A model generated the notes under the pieces. It was not told where the DNA came from. It worked only from the letters and a program-made list of their open reading frames with translations, and made no database searches. DNA of 64,000 nucleotides, from positions 265,082,077 through 265,146,076 of the forward strand of contig CP136061.1 in NCBI GenBank assembly GCA_032622095.1, given 5' to 3'. This DNA is from Siphonodentalium dalli. Taxonomy: Eukaryota > Mollusca > Scaphopoda > Gadilida > Siphonodentaliidae. Every line of letters begins with the position of its first letter. The first letter of the stretch is position 1. The translations under genes and the position numbers were made by a program. Shown here piece by piece: positions 1 through 9,391 of the stretch.

Positions 1-375
1 AACACGACTATGAAAACCACATGCAGTTATCTGGAATGATACAAGAGGACAACAGAGTACAATCAAATAGAGGTTTGCCAACTATGGGCGGTAACTCCTC
101 AGGGAAAGCGCGGACACAAGTTCTGATGCCCGTGGGCAGTAGGGCATATCGAGATGTGTATACAGTCCAATTTTCGATGCTCTGCTCCTTATAATTTCCG
201 AGATAATAAAATGACATTTTTTCATATAAAGGGAGATAACTCTACGGGGTAAATGCGGACAATATCCGTTATGAGCCAAAGGCATAGAACTCATTTACCC
301 CAACATACTTACCAAACTTGAGTTTTCTAGTACTAATACATTCCGAGATTTGGGCGTTGAAAAATACTGTAGTAT
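1..375 (+). repeat. Core A, right-hand part (cut by window start)
   Basis: This is the 3' portion of a core A. It is the same sequence as the segment starting near 24646 and as the ends of all array units. It contains the phrase AAGGGAGATAACTC (near 230-243) and ends AGTAT at 371-375, followed by (AAT)n. The left part lies outside the window. Small open frames on the minus strand recur in every copy and show no sign of being genes. Confidence 0.85.
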
Positions 376-390
376 AATAATAATAATAAT

Positions 391-809
391 GAAAAATAAT
401 CGAAAAAGGGCCATAACTCTGTTAAAAGATATTGGACCAACATCCGGATACCATTATTTTTAGTAGACCTTAGATGCCTTCATTCGCTAGAGATTTCGCG
501 GTCCTCCTCCCATTAGTTTCTGAGTATTTCCAATTAAACAGAAAACGGCCGCAGTAGAAAAACAATATACTTCCTTGGTTACACCATGGAAGTATAATAA
601 TAATGAAAAATAATCGAAAAAGGGCCATAACTCTGTCAAAATATATTGGACCAACATCCGGATAGCATTATTTTTAGTAGACCTTAGATGCCTACATTCG
701 CTAGAGATTTCGCGGTCCTCCTCCCATTAGTTTCTCAGTATTTCCAATTAAACAGAAAACGGCCGCAGTAGAAAAACAATATACTTCCTTGGTTACACCA
801 TGGAAGTAT
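391..809 (+). repeat. Short module SE, tandem doublet
   Basis: Two 205-bp copies lie at 391-595 and 605-809, joined by a short TAA tract. The first has the SE-a variant (CTGTTAAAAGATATTGG) and the second the SE-b variant (CTGTCAAAATATATTGG). Each starts GAAAAATAATCG and ends in a hairpin (567-595 and 781-809). The hairpin arms are ATACTTCC and GGAAGTAT, then a T/T mismatch, then TGGT/ACCA, with loop TAC. No coding potential is seen. Confidence 0.9.
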
Positions 810-816
810 AATAATA

Positions 817-2320
817 GGGCAAATCATGAGCTCAATAAATCGCAGTTAAGGGACGGAAAATATGAATTAGGATGATTATATCTTTCCCTTAACATGTGTG
901 GGTTGATCTCAAGTGTTTGGGAGTGACCCCACCCCTGCCTCGAAATTGGGTGACGGGATTGGGAAATAGTCAAACCCGGCCCAAAATGCGAATTTTGAGA
1001 GCCCGTAACTCCGTTATTTTCCAATGGATTTAAAAATTGTTTTGAGTATTGTGATCAGCTACTTACATTGATTATTTTTTATAAATTTTGTCTGATTCAG
1101 AGACGAATAACATTTTGTTTATTGGAAAGAATACGGGCCCACATTCAAAGTTTGAGGGCCCAAATCTCCGCCATTTTTTAACGGATTTACAATCTGTTTT
1201 CAGTTTTATGATCAACGTGTATGGTATATGTTATATATCAAGTTTCATATGATTCGGAGACGAAATAAATTTTGGTACCCCGGACCACCCCTCTCCTGAC
1301 CCACAACACTGAACCGACACTGGCAAAATTTGGCTCATCGCGTGCTCTCTTCAGACCGCACGCATTGGCGTATCAGTTGACATCCAAAGTTTGACATCTT
1401 CGGAGGAGATGTGATCACAAGCATATGGGGCCAAATTTGCATTGTTTGAAGGCCCACAACTCTGACATTTTTCAATGGATTTTCGAAATTCTTTCAGTTT
1501 CTAGATCGGTTGGCGGTATGGATGTTATATTCCAAGTTTCATCCGATTCTGAGAAGAATACAAAATTGGTATTCCGGACCACCCCTCCCCTGACCCACAA
1601 CACTGAACCGACATTGGCAAAATTTGGCCCATCGCGTGCTCTCTTCAGACCGCACGCACTGGGATATCAGACGACATCCAAAGTTCGACATCTTCGGAGG
1701 AGATAGGGTCACAAGCACATGGGACCGACACTTGCAAACTTTGAGGGCCCGTAACTCTTGCATTTCTTCTCGGATTACAAAAATCCTTTCCGGTATGGGT
1801 TTGTTTTCGTTCAGGGAATCTACATACTTAAATAGATGAATGTCAATAATAAAAAAAAATTGCGAAAATATTGCCCCCACCCCAGTGTAAAAATATATGT
1901 CCAACCCTGTCAAATTTTCTTCCTCGGACTAAGCTGACAACGGTCAACACGACTACAAAAACCAAATACAGTTATCTGGAATGATACGGGAGGACAACAG
2001 AGTACAATAAAATAGAGGTTTGCCAACTATGGGCGGTAACTCTTCAGGGAAAGGGCGGACCGAAGTTTTTATGCCCGTGGGCAGTAGTGCATATCGAGAT
2101 GTGCATACGGTCTAATTTTCGATGCTCTGCTTCTTATAATTTCCGAGATAATAAAATGACATTTTTTCAAATAAAGGGAGATAACTCCTCGGGGAAAACG
2201 CGGACAATATTCGTTATGCGACGATGGCATACAACTCTTTGATCCCAAGATACGTACCAAGTTTTAGTGTGCTACTCCTGGTACTTTTCGAGTAATAAGG
2301 GTTGCAAAAGTGTCCAGTAT
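817..2320 (+). repeat. Core B, copy B1
   Basis: This full-length core is 1504 bp. It starts GGGCAAATCATGAG after (TAA)n and ends CCAGTAT before (AAT)n. A diverged cassette (gGGCCC.. AACTC, then a GGATTT run, then AAGTTTCATnTGATTCGGAGA) occurs several times. The GGTAC/CGGACCACCCCTC landmarks at 1274 and 1568 give an internal period of 294 bp. The right third carries the AAGGGAGATAACTCC phrase and an A8-9 tract near 1850. Opposed small open frames (1539-1913 minus, 1624-1839 plus) are repeat shadows. Confidence 0.9.
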
Positions 2321-2333
2321 AATAATAATAATA

Positions 2334-2374
2334 ACTAGAGGTCAGATTCCATGGAATCAGATATACTTCCATGG
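2334..2374 (+). other. Left end of block C with subterminal inverted repeat
   Basis: ACTAG at 2334 is followed 29 bp later by ATACTTCCATGG (2363-2374). This is the exact reverse complement of the last 12 bases (CCATGGAAGTAT) of the SE hairpin. The same 29-bp spacing occurs in C2, C3 and C4. It probably marks a mobile-element left terminus; that function is inferred. Confidence 0.6.
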
Positions 2375-2400
2375 TATTCCATCCCATCCCATCCCGTCCC

Positions 2401-2651
2401 GACCTGACCTTCAAAATGGTCAATCGAAGGTCAAATCGGGTAAAACATGCGGATTTCCACGAAATTTGATACCTAGGGGTACTTTTGTCCGGGGAGTCTT
2501 TTGGGCGGGTCAAGTCGTGACCCCGACCTGACATTGACATTCGAAATGGTAAGTTCAAGGTCAAATCGAGTAAAACGATCGGATTTCGACGAAATTTAAT
2601 ACCTAGGAAAACTTTTGTCCGGGGAGTGTTTTGGACAGGTCAAATCGTGAC
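2401..2651 (+). repeat. Two-copy tandem repeat of about 124 bp
   Basis: Units start GACCTGAC at 2401 and 2525. Each carries AAGGTCAAATCG, then GGATTTC, then ATACCTAGG, then TTTGTCCGGGGAGT. In C2 and C3 the first unit has six extra bases, giving a period of 130 (starts at 21989 and 22119; 26836 and 26966). Plus- and minus-strand frames here are shadows. Confidence 0.85.
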
Positions 2652-2657
2652 AATAGG

Positions 2658-3420
2658 TTACTTTTACAGTAGAGCGGACATACCTATATAGTATATCGGT
2701 GAGCATATTCATGCATTTGCCTTGCTTCTTGCTAAGTCCGTTTGAATTTGCGTCATGAAGAGAGGGTTTGAATTTGAGTAATATATATCACCCGTCACAA
2801 CGTTATACGCTACCAGGGTTAAACCGTTCAATATAAATTATTAAAAAGTGCACTAATCTTGCGTATATATACTACTTATCACATCCACTCATCGAAAAGT
2901 TTTTATCTCAATATATGATTTTCGGAGTAATTTTGCCCATTTGATCTTCGGTGGAATTTTCTAAATCTGAACCCACCCGACACAAACACTCCCTTGAGCA
3001 GGTTGCGTTTATATTAGAGAGGTCAAATTTTAGAGTCATACCTACAGTATACCGGCTTATGTACCACCGCATTAAACTCGCTCCTACATCGGCCCGTTTG
3101 GATTTGGGGCTAAAAATCGGCTAGTGATAGACTACAGAAGTATACATATTTATGATATATAGCGTTGTCACGAGTAAACCGTTCCATCTGAAAATTAGAA
3201 AATTGCGCTCTAGATGCGCGTGAACACTAGCTATCAGATGTACTCGTCAAAAAAAATTATCTCGATGTTTGAATTTGAAGTATAGCGGTCAAGATTTGGG
3301 GGGGGGGGGCGTGAATAGAATATCCAAATGTACCTGCTACATTACCTTGCTCTTTAATTAGCCCTTTTGGATTTGGTGGGAAGAATAGGTGCATTTTCCT
3401 GTTCCCCGTATAGCGGAAAG
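2658..3420 (+). repeat. Diverged tandem repeat of about 340 bp, three units
   Basis: The units are anchored on TTACTTTTACAGTAGAGCGG (2658), TTGCGTTTATATTAGAGAGG (3003) and TATAGCGGTC (3281). Each has a GTATACCGG/GTATATCGG-like motif, a CCGTTTGRATTTG motif, a TAAACCGTTC motif and a TCGAAAAGTTTTTATCTC-like motif. The third unit is shortened and carries a G-run near 3298-3310. The same array with a more complete third unit is at 55329-56150. Confidence 0.8.
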
Positions 3421-3529
3421 GGGTATATATATATAGTCACGCATTTCAATCAGTTTGGATATACAGTTTAAATATACACAGTTATATGCCTATATATTTA
3501 ATACTAATATATTTTCTTATAAATTAACA

Positions 3530-3606
3530 GCGCAGTCCGTAGACCAGTGGTGAGAGCGTCAAACCCTCAGTTTGTGTTTTATTGCGACGTGAGTTCGAAT
3601 CCCGTC
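3530..3606 (+). ncRNA. tRNA-like module with degenerate A box
   Basis: The B box GAGTTCGAATCCC is intact, and a T-run begins about 10 bases after it, as in Pol III terminators. The A-box region TAGACCAGTGG departs from TRGYNNANNGG at one position. Anticodon-like pairing CAAAC/GTTTG is present, but the acceptor stem does not pair. This suggests a tRNA-derived (SINE-type) head or tRNA pseudogene, not a working tRNA. Confidence 0.5.
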
Positions 3607-3800
3607 AAATTATCTTTTTTTATTTTTTATTTTTAACATGTTTTGGTGTATTTTAATCATCAAATACGAATAATACCAAACTAAAGATAATGTAAAGATG
3701 CTTTTTATATTCGATTTCAATCAATTTGAATATAAAGTTTAAATATACACAGTTATATGCCTATATATTTAATACTAATATATTTTCTTATAAATTAACA

Positions 3801-3877
3801 GCGCAGTGCGTAGCCCAGAGGTGAGAGCGTCAAACCTTCAGTTTGTGTTTTATTGCGACGTGAGTTCGAATCCCGTC
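3801..3877 (+). ncRNA. tRNA-like module
   Basis: The A box TAGCCCAGAGG fits TRGYNNANNGG, and the B box is GAGTTCGAATCCC. A T-run follows within about 15 bases. The T stem has one mismatch and the acceptor stem is not formed, so this is likely tRNA-derived rather than a functional tRNA. Confidence 0.5.
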
Positions 3878-4198
3878 AAATTATCTTTTTGTATTTTTTA
3901 TTTTTAACATGTTTTGGTGTATTTTAATCATCAAATACGAATAATACCAAACTAAAGATAATGTAAAATGTGTTATTGAATCGGATATAAAACAATAAAC
4001 ACGTGGGTCGGTTTTCGCATATATAACATGAAGCGCGCTTAATGAACGTTCGGTCCGAAGAATATAATGAGTGATTAACAACAACACACAAATAGTTTGA
4101 ACGTAATCGAACAGAAAAGAGCGTTCTCTATAAGTAGATTCCTTTATGGTAGGAATAATGAGCGGTTGTTTCACGTTTGCTTTTTTGACAAGACTTAA

Positions 4199-4432
4199 AT
4201 GACGGAGTACGAAACTATCAGTGGTGTTTTAGTTTGCGAAAGTATAAAAGGAGTCATTTCCAATTCGGCAGACATATACTCACGGAAAGAATTGAATGTC
4301 TATCAGCAGTATACTACGGTTTATAACAATATACAAATTGATCTTACGAAACTGATGATGTTTGCATGTTTCTATGTGTTTATCGTTGTTATCGCAAACG
4401 GAATAATTGGCTATACGTCGTCATTACGTTAG
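4199..4432 (+). CDS. Unproven 77-codon open frame in block C
   Basis: I do not recognise this frame. It would encode 77 residues with a polar N-terminal half and one hydrophobic stretch of about 18 residues (around residues 53-71, containing FACFYVFIVVIANG), followed by a short basic end, as in a tail-anchored peptide. A TATA-like TATAAG lies about 70 bp upstream (near 4129). A second copy at 57914-58147 keeps the frame open. Of eight base differences between the copies, seven change residues and one is silent, so purifying selection is not evident. In C2 and C3 the first part is deleted. It is most likely a chance frame or a decayed fragment. Confidence 0.18.
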   Translation: MTEYETISGVLVCESIKGVISNSADIYSRKELNVYQQYTTVYNNIQIDLTKLMMFACFYVFIVVIANGIIGYTSSLR

Positions 4433-5204
4433 TAGAAATATACACCGTATAACGAAGGCTTGTTTGACCAAATTAATGTAATGTTTGTATTTTGTTTGGT
4501 TGTATATGATATGCAATGCGTTGAAGATGCGAAAGAAAATACAAAAGTGAAATGCACGCACGCAGATAGCTCATGACACACTCTACACGATAAAATGATA
4601 ATTTACCACACACCATGGGCTACACAATTTACGAATAGGTGGGTTTATATTAAAATCCAAGTTATTTGCTTTATAACGGCTCCGATATGTACTCATACCA
4701 ATATACCACTCTGGAAATGATTGTTGGAATTCGACGGGCGTTCTATCAGTTCTATGGTAGACGATTGAGACTGGTCCGCGGCAAGACGGGTGTATTCGAA
4801 TCGGAGGTAGGTTCCATCCCACGGGGGGTGGGGTAGCCGGAGGAAGGAGAGAGGGGAGTGACAAATTTTTGGCGTATATATAGATAATATATATTATATA
4901 TATAAGCGGAATTATTTTGAAGAGCTCTTTTCACTTGACTGAGAAAAAAATAATGTTCTAAGTCCAAAAGTTTTGGTTGAAATATTGGAGCCTTTTTCAA
5001 AAAGTGAAAACAAAATGAACGACTTTTCTGGAACAGGGCGATTTCGATCCGTTTTGGACTCTGGATTCCCCAAAAGTTATCTCCGTTTCGCGTGTAGCAT
5101 AATATGACTTTTATGAATAAGTAACGGATAGTTTGGGGAATGAGATGTGAGCTTGTACAACATTCGTTCATAGTTCGCGAATTACATTTGGATAGACATA
5201 TTTC
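4433..5204 (+). repeat. Block C tail (non-coding)
   Basis: This segment is shared by C1, C2, C3 and C5. It holds a 49-codon frame (4687-4836) that stays open in all four copies but accumulates mostly residue-changing differences. It also holds a TA-rich tract (about 4877-4912) and a stretch beginning AAGCGGAATTATTTTG. C1 alone continues past GCGTGTAGCATAATATGA through a further roughly 97 bp (5108-5204) of sequence not seen elsewhere in the window. Confidence 0.75.
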
Positions 5205-5882
5205 TGTTATATCCCAAATTTCATATGATTCGGAGAAGAATTAAAAATTGGTACCGCAGACCACCCCTCCCCTGACCCACACTACTGGACCGACACTTGC
5301 AAACTTTGAGGGCCCGTAACTCTTGCATTTCTTCTCGGATTACAAAAATCCTTTCCGGTATGGGTTTGTTTTCGTTCAGGGAATCTACATACTTAAATAG
5401 ATGAATGTCAATAATAAAAAAAAATTGCGAAAATATTGCCCCCACCCCAGTGTAAAAATATATGTCCAACCCTGTCAAATTTTCTTCCTCGGACTAAGCT
5501 GACAACGGTCAACACGACTACAAAAACCAAATACAGTTATCTGGAATGATACGGGAGGACAACAGAGTACAATAAAATAGAGGTTTGCCAACTATGGGCG
5601 GTAACTCTTCAGGGAAAGGGCGGACCCAAGTTTTTATGCCCGTGGGCAGTAGTGCATATCGAGATGTGCATACGGTCTAATTTTCGATGCTCTGCTTCTT
5701 ATAATTTCCGAGATAATAAAATGACATTTTTTCAGATAAAGGGAGATAACTCCTCGGAGAAAACGCGGACAATATTCTTTATGCGACGATGGCATACAAC
5801 TCTTTGACCCCAAAATACGTACCAATATTTAGTGTGCTACTCCTGGTACTTTTCGAGTAATAAGGGTTGCAAAAGTGTCCAG

Positions 5883-5885
<3 letters not shown>
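5205..5885 (+). repeat. Core B, partial and internally deleted (B2)
   Basis: Core B similarity resumes inside an internal repeat (TTTCATATGATTCGGAGA). It then jumps from the CCACCCCTCCCCTGACCCAC landmark straight to CCGACACTTGCAAACTTTGAG, omitting the intervening repeat. The breakpoint falls in the shared string ACCGACACTkGCAAA. The right end is normal and ends CCAGTAT at 5885. Confidence 0.85.

Positions 5886-5915
<30 letters not shown>
5886..5915 (+). repeat. (TAA)n microsatellite at module junction
   Basis: About ten AAT triplets sit between the AGTAT end of core B2 and the GAAAAATAATCG start of the next SE. Confidence 0.95.
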
Positions 5916-5917
<2 letters not shown>

Positions 5918-6120
5918 AAAATAATCGAAAAAGGGCCATAACTCTGTCAAAAGATATTGGACCAACATCTGGATACCATTATTTTTAGTAGACCTTAGAT
6001 GCCTATATTCGCTAGAGATTTCGCGGTCCTCCTCCCATTAGTTTCTGAGTATTTTCAATTAAACAGAAAACGGCCGCAGTAGAAAAACAATATACTTCCT
6101 TGGTTACACCATGGAAGTAT
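5916..6120 (+). repeat. Short module SE (205 bp)
   Basis: This copy has a CTGTCAAAAGATATTGG head, TTTTCAATTAAAC in place of TTTCCAATTAAAC, and the invariant hairpin at 6092-6120. Confidence 0.92.
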
Positions 6121-6127
6121 AATAATA

Positions 6128-7628
6128 GGGCAAATCATGAGCTCAATAAATCGCAGTTAAGGGACGTAAAATATGAAGTAGGATGATTATCTCTTTCCCT
6201 TAACATGTGTGGGTTGATCTCAAGTGTTTGGAAGTGACCCCACCCCTGCCTCGAAATTGGGTGACGGGATTGGGAAATAGTCAAACCCGGCCCAAAATGC
6301 GAATTTTGAGAGCCCGTAACTCCGTTATTTTCCGATGGATTTTAAAATTGTTTTGAGTATTGTGATCAGCTAGTTACATTGATTATTTGTTATAAATTTT
6401 GTCTGATTCAGAGACGAATAACATTTTGTTTATTGGAAAGAATACGGGCCCACATTCAAAGTTTGAGGGCCTAAATCTCCGCCATTTTTTAACGGATTTA
6501 CGATCTGTTTTCAGTTTTATGATCAACGTGTAAGGTAGATGTTATATACCAAGTTTCATATGATTCGGAGACGAACTAAATTTTGGTACCTCGGACCACC
6601 CCTCCCCTGACCCACAGCACTGAACCGACACTTGCAAAATTTGGCACATCGCGTGCTCTCTTCAGACCGCGCGCACTGCGATATCAGATAACATCCTAAG
6701 TTCGAGATCTTCGGAGGAGATGAGGTCACAGGCACATGGGCCCAAATTTGCATAGTTTGAAGGACCGCAACTCCGTCATTTTTCAATGGATTTTCGAAAT
6801 TGTTTCAGTTTCTAGATCGGTTGGCGGTGTAGATGTTACACTCCAAGTTTCATCTGATTCGGAGAAGAATAAAAAATTGGTACCCCGGACCGCCCCTCCC
6901 CTGATCCACAACACTGAACCGACACTGGCAAAATTTGGCACATCACGTGCTCTCTTCAGCCCGCACGCACTGGGATATCAGACGACATCCAAAGTTCGAC
7001 ATCTTCGGAGGAGATAGGGTCACAAGCACATGGGACCGACACTTGCAAACTTTGAGGGCCCGTAACTCTTGCATTTCTTCTCGGATTACAAAAATCCTTT
7101 CCGGTATGGGTTTGTTGTCGTTCAGGGAATCTACATACTTAAATAGATGAATGTCAATAATAAAAAAAAATTGCGAAAATATTGCCCCCACCCCAGTGTA
7201 AAAATATATGTCCAACCCTGTCAAATTTTCTTCCTCGGACTAAGCTGACAACGGTCAACACGACTACAAAAACCAAATACAGTTATCTGGAATGATACGG
7301 GAGGACAACAGAGTACAATAAAATAGAGGTTTGCCAACTATGGGCGGTAACTCTTCAGGGAAAGGGCGGACCCAAGTTTTTATGCCCGTGGGCAGTAGTG
7401 CATATCGAGATGTGCATACGGTCTAATTTTCGATGCTCTGCTTCTTATAATTTCCGAGATAATAAAATGACATTTTTTTAGATAAAGGGAGATAACTCCT
7501 CGGAGAAAACGCGGACAATATTCTTTATGCGACGATGGCATACAACTCTTTGACCCCAAAATACGTACCAATATTTAGTGTGCTACTCCTGGTACTTTTC
7601 GAGTAATAAGGGTTGCAAAAGTGTCCAG

Positions 7629-7631
<3 letters not shown>
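6128..7631 (+). repeat. Core B, copy B3
   Basis: This copy is 1504 bp, from GGGCAAATC to CCAGTAT. With the preceding SE and TAA it forms a 1746-bp unit that is repeated at 7662-9378 (landmark minus-strand frames at 5634, 7380 and 9127). It carries the B-subtype markers GTAAGGTAGATG and GGTACCTCGG. Confidence 0.92.

Positions 7632-7661
<30 letters not shown>
7632..7661 (+). repeat. (TAA)n microsatellite at module junction
   Basis: About ten AAT triplets lie between core B3 and the next SE. Confidence 0.95.
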
Positions 7662-7663
<2 letters not shown>

Positions 7664-7866
7664 AAAATAATCGAAAAAGGGCCATAACTCTGTCAAAAGA
7701 TATTGGACCAACATCTGGATACCATTATTTTTAGTAGACCTTAGATGCCTATATTCGCTAGAGATTTCGCGGTCCTCCTCCCATTAGTTTCTGAGTATTT
7801 TCAATTAAACAGAAAACGGCCGCAGTAGAAAAACAATATACTTCCTTGGTTACACCATGGAAGTAT
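7662..7866 (+). repeat. Short module SE (205 bp)
   Basis: This is the same subtype as the copy at 5916, with its hairpin at 7838-7866. Confidence 0.92.
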
Positions 7867-7873
7867 AATAATA

Positions 7874-9378
7874 GGGCAAATCATGAGCTCAATAAATCGC
7901 AGTTAAGGGACGTAAAATATGAAGTAGGATGATTATCTCTTTCCCTTAACATGTGTGGGTTGATCTCAAGTGTTTGGAAGTGACCCCACCCCTGCCTCGA
8001 AATTGGGTGACGGGATTGGGAAATAGTCAAACCCGGCCCAAAATGCGAATTTTGAGAGCCCGTAACTCCGTTATTTTCCGATGGATTTTAAAATTGTTTT
8101 GAGTATTGTGATCAGCTAGTTACATTGATTATTTGTTATAAATTTTGTCTGATTCAGAGACGAATAACATTTTGTTTATTGGAAAGAATACGGGCCCACA
8201 TTCAAAGTTTGAGGGCCTAAATCTCCGCCATTTTTTAACGGATTTACGATCTGTTTTCAGTTTTATGATCAACGTGTAAGGTAGATGTTATATACCAAGT
8301 TTCATATGATTCGGAGACGAACTAAATTTTGGTACCTCGGACCACCCCTCCCCTGACCCACAGCACTGAACCGACACTTGCAAAATTTGGCACATCGCGT
8401 GCTCTCTTCAGACCGCGCGCACTGCGATATCAGATAACATCCTAAGTTCGAGATCTTCGGAGGAGATGAGGTCACAGGCACATGGGCCCAAATTTGCATA
8501 GTTTGAAGGACCGCAACTCCGTCATTTTTCAATGGATTTTCGAAATTGTTTCAGTTTCTAGATCGGTTGGCGGTGTAGATGTTACACTCCAAGTTTCATC
8601 TGATTCGGAGAAGAATAAAAAATTGGTACCCCCGGACCGCCCCTCCCCTGATCCACAACACTGAACCGACACTGGCAAAATTTGGCACATCACGTGCTCT
8701 CTTCAGCCCGCACGCACTGGGATATCAGACGACATCCAAAGTTCGACATCTTCGGAGGAGATAGGGTCACAAGCACATGGGACCGACACTTGCAAACTTT
8801 GAGGGCCCGTAACTCTTGCATTTCTTCTCGGATTACAAAAATCCTTTCCGGTATGGGTTTGTTGTCGTTCAGGGAATCTACATACTTAAATAGATGAATG
8901 TCAATAATAAAAAAAAATTGCGAAAATATTGCCCCCACCCCAGTGTAAAAATATATGTCCAACCCTGTCAAATTTTCTTCCTCGGACTAAGCTGACAACG
9001 GTCAACACGACTACAAAAACCAAATACAGTTATCTGGAATGATACGGGAGGACAACAGAGTACAATAAAATAGAGGTTTGCCAACTATGGGCGGTAACTC
9101 TTCAGGGAAAGGGCGGACCCAAGTTTTTATGCCCGTGGGCAGTAGTGCATATCGAGATGTGCATACGGTCTAATTTTCGATGCTCTGCTTCTTATAATTT
9201 CCGAGATAATAAAATGACATTTTTTCAGATAAAGGGAGATAACTCCTCGGAGAAAACGCGGACAATATTCTTTATGCGACGATGGCATACAACTCTTTGA
9301 CCCCAAAATACGTACCAATATTTAGTGTGCTACTCCTGGTACTTTTCGAGTAATAAGGGTTGCAAAAGTGTCCAGTAT
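7874..9378 (+). repeat. Core B, copy B4
   Basis: This copy is 1505 bp. It has one extra C in the GGTACCCCCGG landmark near 8630 relative to B3 and B5. It lies at the left of the 4193-bp duplication that repeats at B5-D2. Confidence 0.92.
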
Positions 9379-9391
9379 AATAATAATAATA

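Larger units (their letters stand above)
3443..3960 (+). repeat. Tandem repeat of about 271 bp carrying tRNA-like modules
   Basis: There are two head-to-tail units. The tRNA-like segment starts at 3530 and 3801, a period of 271. Each unit has an AT-rich leader (TTTAAATATACACAGTTATA), the tRNA-like segment, a T-rich stretch and a TAATACCAAACTAAAGATAATG tail. Confidence 0.85.
2334..5204 (+). mobile_element. Block C, copy C1 (longest)
   Basis: This composite block starts ACTAGAGGTCAG directly after the (TAA)n that ends core B1. In order it holds a left end with ATACTTCCATGG (2363-2374), a CATCC-type simple repeat (about 2380-2400), two units of about 124 bp, three diverged units of about 340 bp, two tandem tRNA-like units (271 bp), a 77-codon frame, and an AT-rich tail. 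It runs into the middle of a core B near 5205. Positions 3963-4320 and 5108-5204 have no counterpart in C2 or C3. No transposition protein is encoded, so the mobile-element label rests on end structure and copy pattern. Confidence 0.6.

Noticed and set aside
1539-1913. Recurrent minus-strand frame of up to 124 codons in core B, with similar frames in core A
   Set aside because: It recurs only because the DNA repeats, overlaps plus-strand frames of similar length, breaks or changes length between copies, and resembles no protein family I know.
2310-2564. Frames over the CATCC simple repeat encoding proline/serine-rich peptides (2310-2531 plus, 2214-2564 minus)
   Set aside because: Low-complexity DNA translated in several frames. 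C2 and C3 differ by indels there, and no conserved start or stop pattern supports a gene.
3530-3606. Functional tRNA gene
   Set aside because: The acceptor stem does not pair, the T stem has a mismatch, and the base before the would-be anticodon is not U. Kept as a tRNA-like module only.
3961-4200. Promoter with CACGTG and TATAAG upstream of the 77-codon frame
   Set aside because: The motifs are short and expected by chance in AT-rich DNA, and the region is absent from the other copy of the frame.
4700-4840. Second Pol III-type promoter in the block tail (GGTTCCATCCC resembling a B box)
   Set aside because: It differs from the B-box consensus at the invariant G, there is no convincing A box at the right distance, and no tRNA fold is apparent.
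2334-5204. LTR retrotransposon or endogenous virus in block C
   Set aside because: There are no long terminal direct repeats, primer-binding site, polypurine tract with a partner repeat, or gag/pol frames.
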